Positions 1-9,813 of a stretch of DNA of 25,549 nucleotides are shown piece by piece. The position numbers and the translations under genes were made by a program. The stretch's first letter is position 1. Each line of letters opens with the position of its first letter. The stretch lies in NCBI GenBank assembly GCA_004151065.3, contig NWUY0300037641.1, forward strand, positions 1 to 25,549. The letters are read 5' to 3'. The DNA comes from Larix sibirica (lineage: Eukaryota > Streptophyta > Pinopsida > Pinales > Pinaceae). The notes below the pieces were generated by a model that ran no database searches, was not told where the DNA came from, and saw only the letters and a program-made list of their open reading frames with translations.

Positions 1-27
1 TAAATGGCATGCATATTTGAACTAATT

Positions 28-40
28 GTAATATGTATTT
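28..40. repeat. Target-site duplication, 3' side of LINE-A
   Basis: The 13 bases GTAATATGTATTT are repeated exactly at 9801-9813. The last three T's are ambiguous with the LINE poly(A) tail (T's on this strand), so at least 10 bases are unambiguous. The pair flanks the LINE as expected for target-primed reverse transcription. On the + strand the nick would be TATTT/GAAG, close to the T-rich/A site preferred by L1-type endonucleases. Confidence 0.85.
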
Positions 41-45
41 TTTTT
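38..45 (-). other. Poly(A) tail of LINE-A
   Basis: A run of eight T's on the + strand (A8 on the element strand) follows an element end reading CTAGCTTAC. It directly abuts the target-site duplication, which fixes the 3' end of the LINE. The short tail fits an old insertion. Confidence 0.8.
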
Positions 46-325
46 GTAAGCTAGTAATCACATTAATTCATAGAGATAAAAGTACAAAAATATACAGAGT
101 TTTTGGGCCTCCTATAGCGAGAAAACAACCCATTATGCTCATGTGCATGCCTCCCCATAGGAGAAAACAACTTGTTAATATAACCGGTTATGCATGTATG
201 AATATGAGGATCAGTTTTTATCAAAATTGCCAACCAAAAAATTAAAAAAGAGACAAGATGCTTAGTGGCCTGAGCTGGCCTATAACAAAGCTCAAAAAGA
301 GGTGAAAACATAGCAGCAGAGAGAA
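46..325 (-). other. 3' UTR of LINE-A
   Basis: About 280 bases lie between the stop of the third frame and the poly(A) tail. The end is AT-rich, with TTTTTGTACTTTTATC and ATGAATTAATG on the element strand, like the 3' ends of many plant LINEs. It contains a 26-base imperfect direct repeat, 105-130 and 147-172, sharing the core GAGAAAACAAC after a CCT-rich lead. I see no coding sequence. Confidence 0.65.
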
Positions 326-930
326 CTACTTGACAGGTGAACCTGTGCATGGCTGCAACGTGGAGGATTTGGATGTGTCCTCGCTCTTAACAACTTCAGG
401 GTTGTTGTGTTTGTCGTTAATGGTTTCGTTGGTATGATTCTCTAGTTCGACCTTGACTGCTAGTTCCTTGCCCTCATTATCAACATGAGAGCCGTCAATT
501 CCTTCAAAGATCCCATGCATGGTGTCGTCTGCGGCGACACACTGGAGGAGCGAGGAAGGTATGCGATAATGAGCGGCCACATCTGCACACCATTTCACAA
601 GTGCTCTGAATCTATCCCTAAGCTCCAACATGCGCGCTTGACGATCTCCTCTACTTCACTGAGATCATTTCGAAGGAGAAGCACAACAACAATCATTCTC
701 TCAAGCTGCCCATGGAGACCAGAGTTGGAGTTGTCCTGGTGCAATTGAGTGGTGTTGCCACCCCTCCTGCCTCTGCGCCCATGTCGTTCCATCAAGAATG
801 TCGCTCCAGCAAAAACAATCACAACACAATTCAGCCCACGTAAATGGAGGTTCCAGGGTTTGTAACGACTATAAGAGCAGAGCCTCAATCTCGAAGAGGA
901 AATGAGTTCCCCCACCCGTCTCAATGCCAT
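326..930 (-). pseudogene. Third reading frame of LINE-A, unrecognised, one frameshift
   Basis: Two overlapping open segments (930-595 and 631-326) join into one reading of roughly 195 residues if a single-base deletion near 617-625 is assumed, where ...EEIVKRA is followed by MLELRDRFRALVKW. Starts are possible at 930 or at an internal Met at 792 (MERHGRRGRRGG). The middle looks alpha-helical (LERMIVVVLLLRNDLSEVEEI, then LELRDRFRALVKWCADVAAHY). The tail is acidic and polar (ENHTNETINDKHNNPEVVKSEDTSKS). I do not recognise a family and see no transposase, RT or zinc motif. It starts about 50 bases after the ORF2 frame ends, is on the same strand, and lies inside the target-site duplications, so it belongs to the inserted unit. 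It could be an own ORF3 of this LINE lineage, a transduced host fragment or a nested insert. Confidence 0.5.
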
Positions 931-979
931 AAAAAAATGAACCTAGAGAGCGATGAAGGAGTTAAGACGATCCATCATG

Positions 980-3900
980 TCATAGCAGGTTACAGGGTGG
1001 AGCAATGATGGCAGGCTCCCTTGGCATTTGCGTGGCTAGCTCTTCAACCGTCACCGCGTTCTGCGTACCCCTTTCCATCCCATCGCCATTAATACTCATT
1101 GATATGTTGTCAATCACCCCATATGAGGGTGGCCAGTCTGCTCGAGCAAGATCCTAGCAGGAAGAGTGAAGTTGAGTAATGTTTTCATGCCTCCATGGAT
1201 GGTATCTTCCATCCTCCTTCGATTTGATTCCCGCGTTGGAAAGAAAGTCCACCACCTTGTTTGCAGAGCGTTTCACATGAGAGGGAGTGCTAGTGATATT
1301 GGAGTCATGCAAAAGGTGATCCACTGATGTGAGAAGATACTCCAACCTACAACTGGTAGAGATTTTGGTAGGGATTTTTCCATGTTGGAGAAGACAGAAC
1401 ATGTCTATTAGTATTTTGGAGTCGCCTTCTACTATCAAATAGGAGAAGCATTGTTCATGGGCGATATTTAAACTAGTGTAGCGCCCATAGTTCCACTGCG
1501 TTATTGGAGTCGATGCCCAAGCTTCTAGTGTAGGTTCCTAATATCACCTTCGAAATTTCTGAAGACACCTCCATAGTCGGTTGGCCATGGGTTCTCCTTG
1601 GAAGCACCATCAAAGTTGCGTTTTGTGAACCCAACATCAGGAGGTAACCAAGTTGATGCATTGATGGGGACCAAAGGAGAGTGATTTAACTTACCTGAGA
1701 GGGGGAGGTAAGTGATCCATAGTTTTAGAATAATGGATTCCTCTTCACATGACAAGTCATCCTTTGTCCATGGAAGGATTGCCACAGTTTCCACAATGTG
1801 TTGTTTGATAAGAGCCCATACCTGTTGTATGGAAAGGTTGGATTCTTTAAAAATACTATTGTTCAGTTCTTTCCAAAGTTCCCACATAATAAAGCCTAGA
1901 AGAAGTTTCCAAATCTTATTTAGGATAGGATTCTTGAAAGCTTTGGGTCTCCAGGACTTGAAAGTTTTGATGATGTTCTGCTTCTGCTGGTCACTTTGTC
2001 TCATGGTAGCATCCATCTGGTCCCAAGCCTGAGCACTATAGGAGCAATCATCCAGAGGATGGTTGATATTTTCATTGTTTTCCTTGCAAATGTGACATAA
2101 GGAAGGGCCCCTAAAGCCTCTCTTTTGCAAGTTGTCCCAAGTGAGGATGTGTCCTCTCCCTACAAGCCAAAGGAAGGAACTGATTTTGGGATAGCAACCA
2201 GAATGCCATATTTTGTCCCAAAGGGAGTCCTTGTTGCCAAGGCTTGCCCCTGATTTTATATTGTATGCTTCTTTAACGGATAAGCTGTCCAATGTGGAGT
2301 ATCCCCAACACAGTATATGAGGTCCATGTTTTCTTTTGATTTTGCGTTTAGTTATCTCATCAGTCCAAGGTTGCGTGTTGATGTATTCTGGAAGATTGGG
2401 TTCTTCCTTGGTAAGCTTCCAAGTCCTCCAGTGTCCTCCATCATTTGTGTGATTCCAATAGTGTTGTATATAGTGGTTTTGAGAATTATTGATGTTGGCC
2501 ATGATTTCATTCAATTCCTCTTTGTCTTGCAGCTTAGGGAGTTGATGCCAAGAGTCAATCCATAAATGTGTTGAGGCTCAATCGCATATTTCCCAGAAAC
2601 AATGTTCTCTGATGAGATTATGGCGTTGCCAGGCTGCATTCCAAATCAATGAGCCCTGTTGTTGTTCATTGAGTCTTATTAAATCTACTTCTTCGACGTT
2701 CCCGACATATTTGGCCCTCTAGAATGTATCCCAGCTATCCCTGGGTCTCTTAATCCATCTCCACCATGTATTGGCGCTTAATAGATGGTTCATTGTTTCC
2801 GGATCTCTTAGTCCAAGGCCTCCAATGTTTTTTGGAGTGCAGATATCGGACCAAAGAAAATTTCTTTGAATTGCTTTGATTTTTTGGACTATTATCTTCG
2901 AGGCAGCCAGAGTAGTGGAAACGTACATGGGAATGGCTTGTAGGACGGACTCGAGAAGGACAATGCGACTTGGGATGTTTAAGACACAAAAGGTCCAAGA
3001 GGAAAGACATTTTTCCAGGGAAGAGAGAAGTTCTTCCCAAGAGCAGTTGCAGAGGGAATTATCTATTAGGGGGATACCAAGGTATTTGGAGGGGAGGGTG
3101 CTCCTGGTGAATCCTAAAAGTCTTGGTATGTGTATTTGAATGGCTAGAGGTGTATTTAAGAAAAAAATATGGGATTTGGTTTTATTGATCGAATTTCCTG
3201 AGGCTTCACAAAAATCAGTGAGAATGGCTTGAATACAGTTGGATTCGTGGACTAAAGGAACGCCCATCAGAAGCGTGTCATCAACAAACTGGCTGTGGGT
3301 GGGGGGAGGGGGGGTTTAGACCATGCAGCGGAAGGCCCGTAAGGAAGTTGTCCCTAAGGGATGAATTGATTCTTCTACTGATGCCTTCTACCATGAGAAT
3401 AAAGAGGAAGGGTGAGAGAGGGTCCCCTTGCATGATTCCTCTGGAGGGGGCGAAGGTTGCAGTAGGCATGCCGTTGAACAAGATGGAGAAAAAGGTAGAA
3501 GATGTAAGGTCGAGCACCCAGTTTATCCAGCCATTATCAAAGCCAAAAGATTTTAAAACATCATGCATATAGTGCTAGCTTAATTTGTCAAAAGCCTTAG
3601 AAAGATCTAATTTGATGAGCATACCTAGAGTGCGCGTAGTCCGAAGAGAGTAAACAACGTCATGAGCCAGAATAACCTTATCCATTATTTGTCTGCCCTC
3701 TACATAGCTAGTTTGCTCCGATGAAATGAGAGTTTCCAGAAGAGGCTTTAGGAGGAGTGCAATGACCTTTGTGATGAGCTATAAATGACATTGCAAAGCG
3801 CAATGGACTTGAAATTGTTGGGATCGAATGCGTTGTCTTCCTTTGAGATGAGTGAAAGAAAGGTGGCATTTAATGCTGATAGGACATCCTTGGAGGTTTC

Positions 3901-5377
3901 AAAGTCTTCCATAAGCTTCCAGACCTCTTTGCATACTAGGGGCCAGCAGTGGTGGAAAAAATCGGTTGTGAATCCATCTGATCCAGGTGATTTCCCCAAT
4001 GCCATTTCCTTCATTTCCTGGTCGAACTCCTCTTGAGAGATCGGTCGCATCAAGGTGTGGTTTTGTTCTCTATTAACCAAACTAGGGATATGCTGAGTGA
4101 TTTTCATGATGGTGTTTCCTCTGTCATTCCTAGGCTCCATCATGAGGTTTTTGTAGACCGTGATCAACTCTTTTTGAATGCCATCCTGGGAAGTGATTAA
4201 TTCTCCCTGGGCATTGCTCAGCTTGTTGATTTTGTTGGTGTGCCTGCGCTGGATGGTGGATTGGTGGAAGAATTTTGTATTTCTCTCTCCTTTTTTGAGC
4301 CACTGGACTCTATATTTTTGTTTCCAAAGGGTTTCTTCCTAGGCATTATGTTCATTTATTTGGAGGTTAATGGATCGCTCCATGTCCGCAAGGATAGGAA
4401 TGCGCCCCTGAGAGATGATGTCTTGTTGCACTTGCTTCATCTGAGTGTCCAGGTTTTGTTGTGCTTGAAATATGTTGCCAAAGCTATGCTTGTTCTAGTG
4501 ATTCAGTTTGTTTTTGAAGTTCTTGAGTTTTTGTTGAAAGCGGTACATCAATATACCCTTGTGTATGGTAGAGTCTTCCCACCATTGTTTGTATTTGTCT
4601 TGAAAATATTTATTTGAGAGCCAGAATTTTTCAAACCAGAAAGGCCTATACACGATGGGGTTTCCAACATCTAGAGATATTTCTATAGGCCAATGATCTA
4701 ATCCAACGAGAGGTACAATGCTAGAATCGATGGCTTTTCCTGACATGAGAAGGGAATCACTTACCAAGAATCTGTCAAGTCTACAAGCCACATGATTGGG
4801 TCCTGATATTTTGTTGCTCCAAGTGAAGGTGCCATTTGAGGGAGATAGATCTACAAGATTTAGATATGTTGTAATACTAGAGAAAGTTTCACTATCTTTT
4901 TTGAGGCATCGAATTCCCCCCTGTTTCTCATCCAAGGAGGTGATGATGTTGAAGTCTCCACCAATGATACATAAGTGATATTTTGTTAGATGTTGCAGGT
5001 GATGTAAACTCTAAAGAAAGGTCATTTTGTCAGGAAGTGGCTACGGTCCATAGAAATTTGTAAGGATTTTGCATATTCCTTTTTCCAGAGTTGTGAATTT
5101 GATGGAAAGTGACTAGCAATTTGAGAAGGCGGAAAGTAGTTCAATGGAATATGGGTTTCAGAGAATAGCTAGTCCCCCTGAATTACCTCTGGCATCCATG
5201 GCAATAAGGTCGTTGTTTCTCCAACAACGAGGTAGAAGTGTGTGTGCTTCCTCCTTCGAGCATTTTGTTTCCTGTAGAATGAGAATATTCGATTGTTCCT
5301 CCATAATCAATTTTCGTAGGATTTGTTTGCTTATTCCTACCTTTAATGCCTCTAATGTTCCAGGATTGTATCTTCAT
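980..5377 (-). pseudogene. LINE-A ORF2: endonuclease-RT-zf-RVT-RNase H polyprotein, broken
   Basis: The pol protein of an L1-type LINE nicks target DNA and reverse-transcribes the element RNA there. It starts with MKIQSWNIRGI at 5377. Endonuclease motifs: WN, LQETK (5277-5263), YGP, GGDFN (4962-4948) and LDHWP (DH at 4698-4693). RT: GKSPGSDGF, LDLSKAFDK (Asp at 3607-3605), RGIMQGDPLSP, FVDD (3288-3277), then the thumb. zf-RVT lies near 2330-2030 (CHIC...H...C), followed by RNase H. Damage: a frameshift near 5325; stops in the endonuclease (a Trp codon to TGA, three Gln codons to TAG); a stop in RT at 3577-3575 where Trp is expected; frameshifts near 3780, in the G tract at 3301-3314, near 2595 and near 1462. 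After RNase H a TAG (1156-1154) interrupts a frame that runs on to TGA at 982-980. Most stops fit C-to-T or G-to-A changes. Confidence 0.9.
1190..1640 (-). other. RNase H domain of LINE-A ORF2
   Basis: This is the C-terminal RNase H of the pol protein, which degrades RNA in RNA:DNA hybrids. All four expected acidic positions remain: Asp in FDGAS (1611-1609), Glu in NNAVELWAL (1493-1491), Asp in VEGDSKI (1423-1421) and Asp in NKVVDFLSNAG (1249-1247), with the HVKR histidine before the last. The reading needs two shifts, one near 1550-1600 and one near 1462, where a TAG follows ELWALH. Plant L1 elements are known to have acquired an RNase H of archaeal type. I assign the domain by motif order, not by a profile score. 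Confidence 0.85.
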
Positions 5378-5379
5378 TA
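5375..5379 (-). promoter_or_regulatory. TAATG stop/start overlap between ORF1 and ORF2 of LINE-A
   Basis: On the - strand the ORF1 stop TAA (5379-5377) and the ORF2 start ATG (5377-5375) share one base. The same five bases occur in the second copy at 8118-8114. UAAUG overlaps of this kind are known to drive ORF2 translation by termination-reinitiation in the silkworm LINE SART1. The same mechanism here is inferred. Confidence 0.7.
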
Positions 5380-6640
5380 AGGTAACTGTTTTGAGGGAAT
5401 TGGCGAAAAGGTGGACGTTAACACTTCCATTTGGCTCGAATTGACCATTATATATCCAAATTCCTCTATCAATTGCTTTGTGGGATTACTTCCTTTCTTT
5501 TTATCCAATTTAGTGCTTTTCTTTGTGGATTTATTTGAACCCTGAGCCACTCCTAGGTTCATTTTGGCTCAGGTTGTTTTCCCAGCTTGTGATTTGAGGA
5601 AGACCCTATGGACTTTAGATAGTTGCTCGAGTGGGACCGCTACATAATCTCTCTTCCTGCAGGATTCCATGACATTCTCCAGATTGATACCTGCTAGTTC
5701 ATTCTCATCATATTCAGAGTCTAAATCATTACCCCCCTCAATATTGGTGTCTTCTTGAGTGTTTGGGGGTGATATTTGATGGTGATCAACATTCTCTGCT
5801 GCCGTTGGAAGATCTGTTTGCTTCTCCCAGGTTTCCATGCTTTCATCGTCCTCTATTGCTGGTGATTCTTCTTGTTTCTTTTCCTCTGTCATCTTTTCCA
5901 CTATGTCCTTCATTTATGCTGGAAGATCTTCAAACTTGTTCTTTGTTGAAAAACCCTTTCCTGCATTTCCTCCTCCCCTTCTATGAGCAATTTTTTTTCG
6001 GTTCTTGATTGGCATGAAATTGCTCTTATCTTTCCCACTTTCATTATTCGAAAGCTTGGGGGTATTGTTCAAGGGATAGTCATGAAACAAGTGCTCGTGG
6101 ATATGACATTTTCTTCACCTAAAAGGGATATGCTCGTAGTATATGGTCTGGATCTAGCCTTCATCTTGTCTTGAGAGACATATTTCTCCCGGGAGTGCCT
6201 TGGAGACATCTAGGTAAACACAGATTCTTGCATATGAAGTATAACGACCAACTTTAGTAGCTTCAGATATTTTGATGAACTTACCCAGAGTATTTATGAT
6301 CCTTTCAAGTGTTTCTAGCAGTCAAAATTCCAGCGCAAAGAGTAGAGTCGTATCTAGACTGGGGCATCTGTGAAATCTTCTTTGTCTGGGCTGAATTTCT
6401 CTGTCCAATCGCGCATGAAAAGACCCGCCGAGTTGTAAAAGTAAGGGTCGTTCTGAAATATACAGTCTCGATCCTTCAAGTTATGGAAAGTGGCCATAAA
6501 AAATCCCTTGGAACTTAGGCGCAGGTCATAATGGCCCTTGCGCTTCCACCATGCTCCGATCCATCTCGCTAAGATGGCCATAACCATAGAAATTTGCCTA
6601 TTAAGGTGTGATCCTTCTAAATTATTTATATCCCTCATGG
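5377..6640 (-). pseudogene. LINE-A ORF1 (gag), C-terminal part, first copy
   Basis: ORF1 is the RNA-binding gag-like protein. This copy lacks the N-terminus because it ends at the N at 6641. Visible parts, in order: a DUF4283-like core (WWKRKGHYDLRLSSKGFFMA, FYNSAGLFMRDW, FSPDKEDF) at about 6640-6354; then, after stops, RYTSYARICVYLDVSKALPG; then a wrecked zinc knuckle near 6125-6080 in which the first Cys is TGA, the Gly is Glu and the last Cys is Tyr. A basic and acidic tail follows (5913-5569 and 5562-5380), interrupted by TGA at about 5571-5569. It ends in TAA overlapping the ORF2 ATG. Confidence 0.85.
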
Positions 6641-6641
6641 N
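6641..6641. other. Single N, probable contig join
   Basis: One ambiguous base sits exactly between the end of one copy (...CCTCATGG) and the start of the next (AGTCTTCC...). At the matching place in the second copy (9380) the sequence runs on without a break into the ORF1 N-terminus. This is the pattern of two overlapping contigs placed end to end. Confidence 0.85.
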
Positions 6642-8116
6642 AGTCTTCCATAAGCTTCCAGACCTCTTTGCATACTAGGGGCCAGCAGTGGTGGAAAAAA
6701 TCGGTTGTGAATCCATCTGGTCCAGGTGATTTCCCCAATGCCATTTCCTTCATTTCCTGGTCGAACTCCTCTTGAGAGATCGGTCGCATCAAGGTGTGGT
6801 TTTGTTCTTTATTAACCAAACTAGGGATATGCTGAGTGATTTTCATGATGGTGTTTCCTCTGTCATTCCTAGGCTCCATCATGAGGTTTTTGTAGACCGT
6901 GATCAACTCTTTTTGAATGCCATCCTGGGAAGTGATTAATTCTCCCTGGGCATTGCTCAGCTTGTTGATTTTGTTGGTGTGCCTGCGCTGGATGGTGGAT
7001 TGGTGGAAGAATTTTGTATTTCTCTCTCCTTTTTTGAGCCACTGGACTCTATATTTTTGTTTCCAAAGGGTTTCTTCCTAGGCATTATGTTCATTTATTT
7101 GGAGGTTAATGGATCGCTCCATGTCCGCAAGGATAGGAATGCGCCCCTAAGAGATGATGTCTTGTTGCACTTGCTTCATCTGAGTGTCCAGGTTTTGTTG
7201 TGCTTGAAATATGTTGCCAAAGCTATGCTTGTTCTAGTGATTCAGTTTGTTTTTGAAGTTCTTGAGTTTTTGTTGAAAGCGGTACATCAATATACCCTTG
7301 TGTATGGTAGAGTCTTCCCACCATTGTTTGTATTTGTCTTGAAAATATTTATTTGAGAGCCAGAATTTTTCAAACCAGAAAGGCCTATACACGATGGGGT
7401 TTCCAACATCTAGAGATATTTCTATAGGCCAATGATCTAATCCAACGAGAGGTACAATGCTAGAATCGATGGCTTTTCCTGACATGAGAAGGGAATCACT
7501 TACCAAGAATCTGTCAAGTCTACAAGCCAGATGATTGGGTACTAATATTTTGTTGCTCCAAGTGAAGGTGCCATTTGAGGGAGATAGATCTACAAGATTT
7601 AGATATGTTGTAATACTAGAGAAAGTTTCACTATCTTTTTTGAGGCATCGAATTCCCCCCTGTTTCTCATCCAAGGAGGTGATGATGTTGAAGTCTCCAC
7701 CAATGATACATAAGTGATATTTTGTTAGATGTTGCAGGTGATGTAAACTCTAAAGAAAGGTCATTTTGTCAGGAAGTGGCTACGGTCCATAGAAATTTGT
7801 AAGGATTTTGCATATTCCTTTTTCCAGAGTTGTGAATTTGATGGAAAGTGACTAGCAATTTGAGAAGGCGGAAAGTAGTTCAATGGAATATGGGTTTCAG
7901 AGAATAGCTAGTCCCCCTGAATTACCTCTGGCATCCATGGCAATAAGGTCGTTGTTTCTCCAACAACGAGGTAGAAGTGTGTGTGCTTCCTCCTTCGAGC
8001 ATTTTGTTTCCTGTAGAATGAGAATATTCGATTGTTCCTCCATAATCAATTTTCGTAGGATTTGTTTGCTTATTCCTACCTTTAATGCCTCTAATGTTCC
8101 AGGATTGTATCTTCAT
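6642..8116 (-). pseudogene. LINE-A ORF2, N-terminal fragment, second copy
   Basis: This repeats the endonuclease and RT fingers of ORF2 and stops at the N at 6641, so RT palm, zf-RVT and RNase H are absent. It starts with MKIQSWNIRGI at 8116. GGDFN, LDHWP and GKSPGPDGF are all present, the last with the usual Pro where the first copy has Ser. It carries the same endonuclease stops as the first copy. It should be read as the same gene as 980-5377, represented twice. Confidence 0.85.
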
Positions 8117-9379
8117 TAAGGTAACTGTTTTGAGGGAATTGGCGAAAAGGTGGACGTTAACACTTCCATTTGGCTCGAATTGACCATTATATATCCAAAT
8201 TCCTCTATCAATTGCTTTGTGGGATTACTTCCTTTATTTTTATCCAATTTAGTGCTTTTCTTTGTGGATTTATTTGAACCCTGATCCACTCCTAGGTTCA
8301 TTTTGGCTCAGGTTGTTTTCCCAGCTTGTGATTTGAGGAAGACCCTATGGACTTTAGATAGTTGCTCGAGTGGGACCGCTACATAATCTCTCTTCCTGCA
8401 GGATTCCATGACATTCTCCAGATTGATACCTGCTAGTTCATTCTCATCATATTCAGAGTCTAAATCATTACCCCCCTCAATATTGGTGTCTTCTTGAGTG
8501 TTTGGGGGTGATATTTGATGGTGATCAACATTCTCTGCTGCCGTTGGAAGATCTGTTTGCTTCTCCCAGGTTTCCATGCTTTCATCGTCCTCTATTGCTG
8601 GTGATTCTTCTTGTTTCTTTTCCTCTGTCATCTTTTCCACTATGTCCTTCATTTATGCTAGAAGATCTTCAAACTTGTTCTTTGTTGAAAAACCCTTTCC
8701 TGCATTTCCTCCTCCCCTTCTATGAGCAATTTTTTTTCGGTTCTTGATTGGCATGAAATTGCTCTTATCTTTCCCACTTTCATTATTCGAAAGCTTGGGG
8801 GTATTGTTCAAGGGATAGTCATGAAACAAGTGCTCGTGGATATGACATTTTCTTCACCTAAAAGGGATATGCTCGTAGTATATGGTCTGGATCTAGCCTT
8901 CATCTTGTCTTGAGAGACATATTTCTCCCGGGAGTGCCTTGGAGACATCTAGGTAAACACAGATTCTTGCATATGAAGTATAACGACCAACTTTAGTAGC
9001 TTCAGATATTTTGATGAACTTACCCAGAGTATTTATGATCCTTTCAAGTGTTTCTAGCAGTCAAAATTCCAGCGCAAAGAGTAGAGTCGTATCTAGACTG
9101 GGGCATCTGTGAAATCTTCTTTGTCTGGGCTGAATTTCTCTGTCCAATCGCGCATGAAAAGACCCGCCGAGTTGTAAAAGTAAGGGTCGTTCTGAAATAT
9201 ACAGTCTCGATCCTTCAAGTTATGGAAAGTGGCCATAAAAAATCCCTTGGAACTTAGGCGCAGGTCATAATGGCCCTTGCGCTTCCACCATGCTCCGATC
9301 CATCTCGCTAAGATGGCCATAACCATAGAAATTTGCCTATTAAGGTGTGATCCTTCTAAATTATTTATATCCCTCATGG
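6642..9379. repeat. Second copy of the 2738-bp duplication
   Basis: Matches 3903-6640. Differences include CACATGATTGGGTCCTGATA against CAGATGATTGGGTACTAATA in the endonuclease region, and GAGCCACTCC against GATCCACTCC in the ORF1 tail. Stops and frameshifts are otherwise shared, so the two copies diverged after the element had decayed, as alleles would. Confidence 0.9.
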
Positions 9380-9660
9380 TGGTCTGAGTTTACCTCAAAT
9401 CAACACATTTCTATTGTTTGGGGTATACATTTGCCTGGTTCCCATGCCCGAGCCACCTTTGTATGCGAGGATGAGGTAATGTTTTCCCCTTCATTTCCTT
9501 TTCCTTTGTCTATTGTTGATGTTGTCATCCTTTGAATTGAATCCTCAAAGGCAGGTTTCCATTGTGTCCCTTTCTCAACTGGTATAGCCGCAGACTTGTG
9601 ACCTTCCGCATCGCGATATGAGTGGGGAGAAGGAGGGCCTTCTCCCTCAGTGTTCGCCAT
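8116..9660 (-). pseudogene. LINE-A ORF1 (gag), complete length, broken
   Basis: The only full-length version of ORF1 here. The start is MANTEGEGPPSPHSYRD at 9660, in a good context (TTCCATGGCG). A Ser/Thr/Lys-rich N-terminal arm runs to a TGA at about 9402-9400. A frameshift near 9380 leads into the DUF4283 region (9377-9093), ended by a TAG where VWIRLYSL would be expected. A decayed CCHC zinc knuckle follows near 8864-8819 and then a charged tail with an internal TGA at about 8310-8308. The stop overlaps the ORF2 start. DUF4283 plus knuckle is the usual plant L1 ORF1 layout; its role is binding element RNA. Confidence 0.85.
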
Positions 9661-9800
9661 GGAAGAAACCCTGCAATGAGATCAGTGAATGTGGCGGCGT
9701 CATTGCATGAGGTAGATATGAGATGGTTTCAAACCTTCATCCCCAACAAAAACCCCAGTGATCAAGTTTTCCACAAGCTCTCCCAAGAAATTATCCCATG
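9661..9800 (-). other. 5' UTR of LINE-A
   Basis: The 140 bases lie between the 5' target-site duplication and the ORF1 ATG. They include CACATTCACTGATCTCATTG shortly before the start codon. L1 elements normally carry an internal promoter here. No core-promoter motif stands out. Confidence 0.6.
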
Positions 9801-9813
9801 GTAATATGTATTT
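9801..9813. repeat. Target-site duplication, 5' side of LINE-A
   Basis: Exact match to 28-40 (GTAATATGTATTT). Here it sits in ordinary spacer sequence, which gives the pre-insertion site and the 5' end of the LINE. Confidence 0.85.

Larger units (their letters stand above)
3903..6640. repeat. First copy of a 2738-bp near-identical direct duplication
   Basis: The stretch reappears at 6642-9379 with a constant offset of 2739 and about nine base differences that I can count by eye (roughly 0.3%). The two copies abut at a single N (6641). The copy holds the ORF1 C-terminal two thirds, the endonuclease and the RT fingers of LINE-A. Most likely an unmerged contig overlap, not a biological tandem. 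Confidence 0.9.
41..9800 (-). mobile_element. LINE-A: full-length, inactive L1-type LINE with RNase H
   Basis: This is a plant L1-type non-LTR retrotransposon read on the - strand. In element order it has a 5' UTR (9800-9661), ORF1 with a DUF4283 region and a broken zinc knuckle, ORF2 with apurinic-like endonuclease, reverse transcriptase, zf-RVT and RNase H, a third frame (930-326), a 3' UTR and poly(A). A perfect 13-bp duplication lies at both ends, so the limits are well supported. Both ORFs carry several stops and frameshifts, so the copy is dead. The apparent length is inflated: 6642-9379 repeats 3903-6640 across a single N. Without that overlap the element is about 7.0 kb, normal for a plant L1 with gag and RNase H. 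Confidence 0.9.

Noticed and set aside
63-350. 95-residue - strand frame at the window start
   Set aside because: It lies in the LINE 3' UTR and runs to within 20 bases of the poly(A); composition is that of AT-rich non-coding DNA.
4240-4617. 125-residue + strand open frame, repeated at 6979-7356
   Set aside because: It is antisense to the ORF2 endonuclease-RT linker, where the - strand shows LINE motifs; its repetition only reflects the duplicated stretch.
3903-9379. Recent biological tandem duplication in the LINE
   Set aside because: The exact abutment at a single N and allele-like divergence, seen at two independent places, fit an assembly overlap better. Spanning reads could reverse this.
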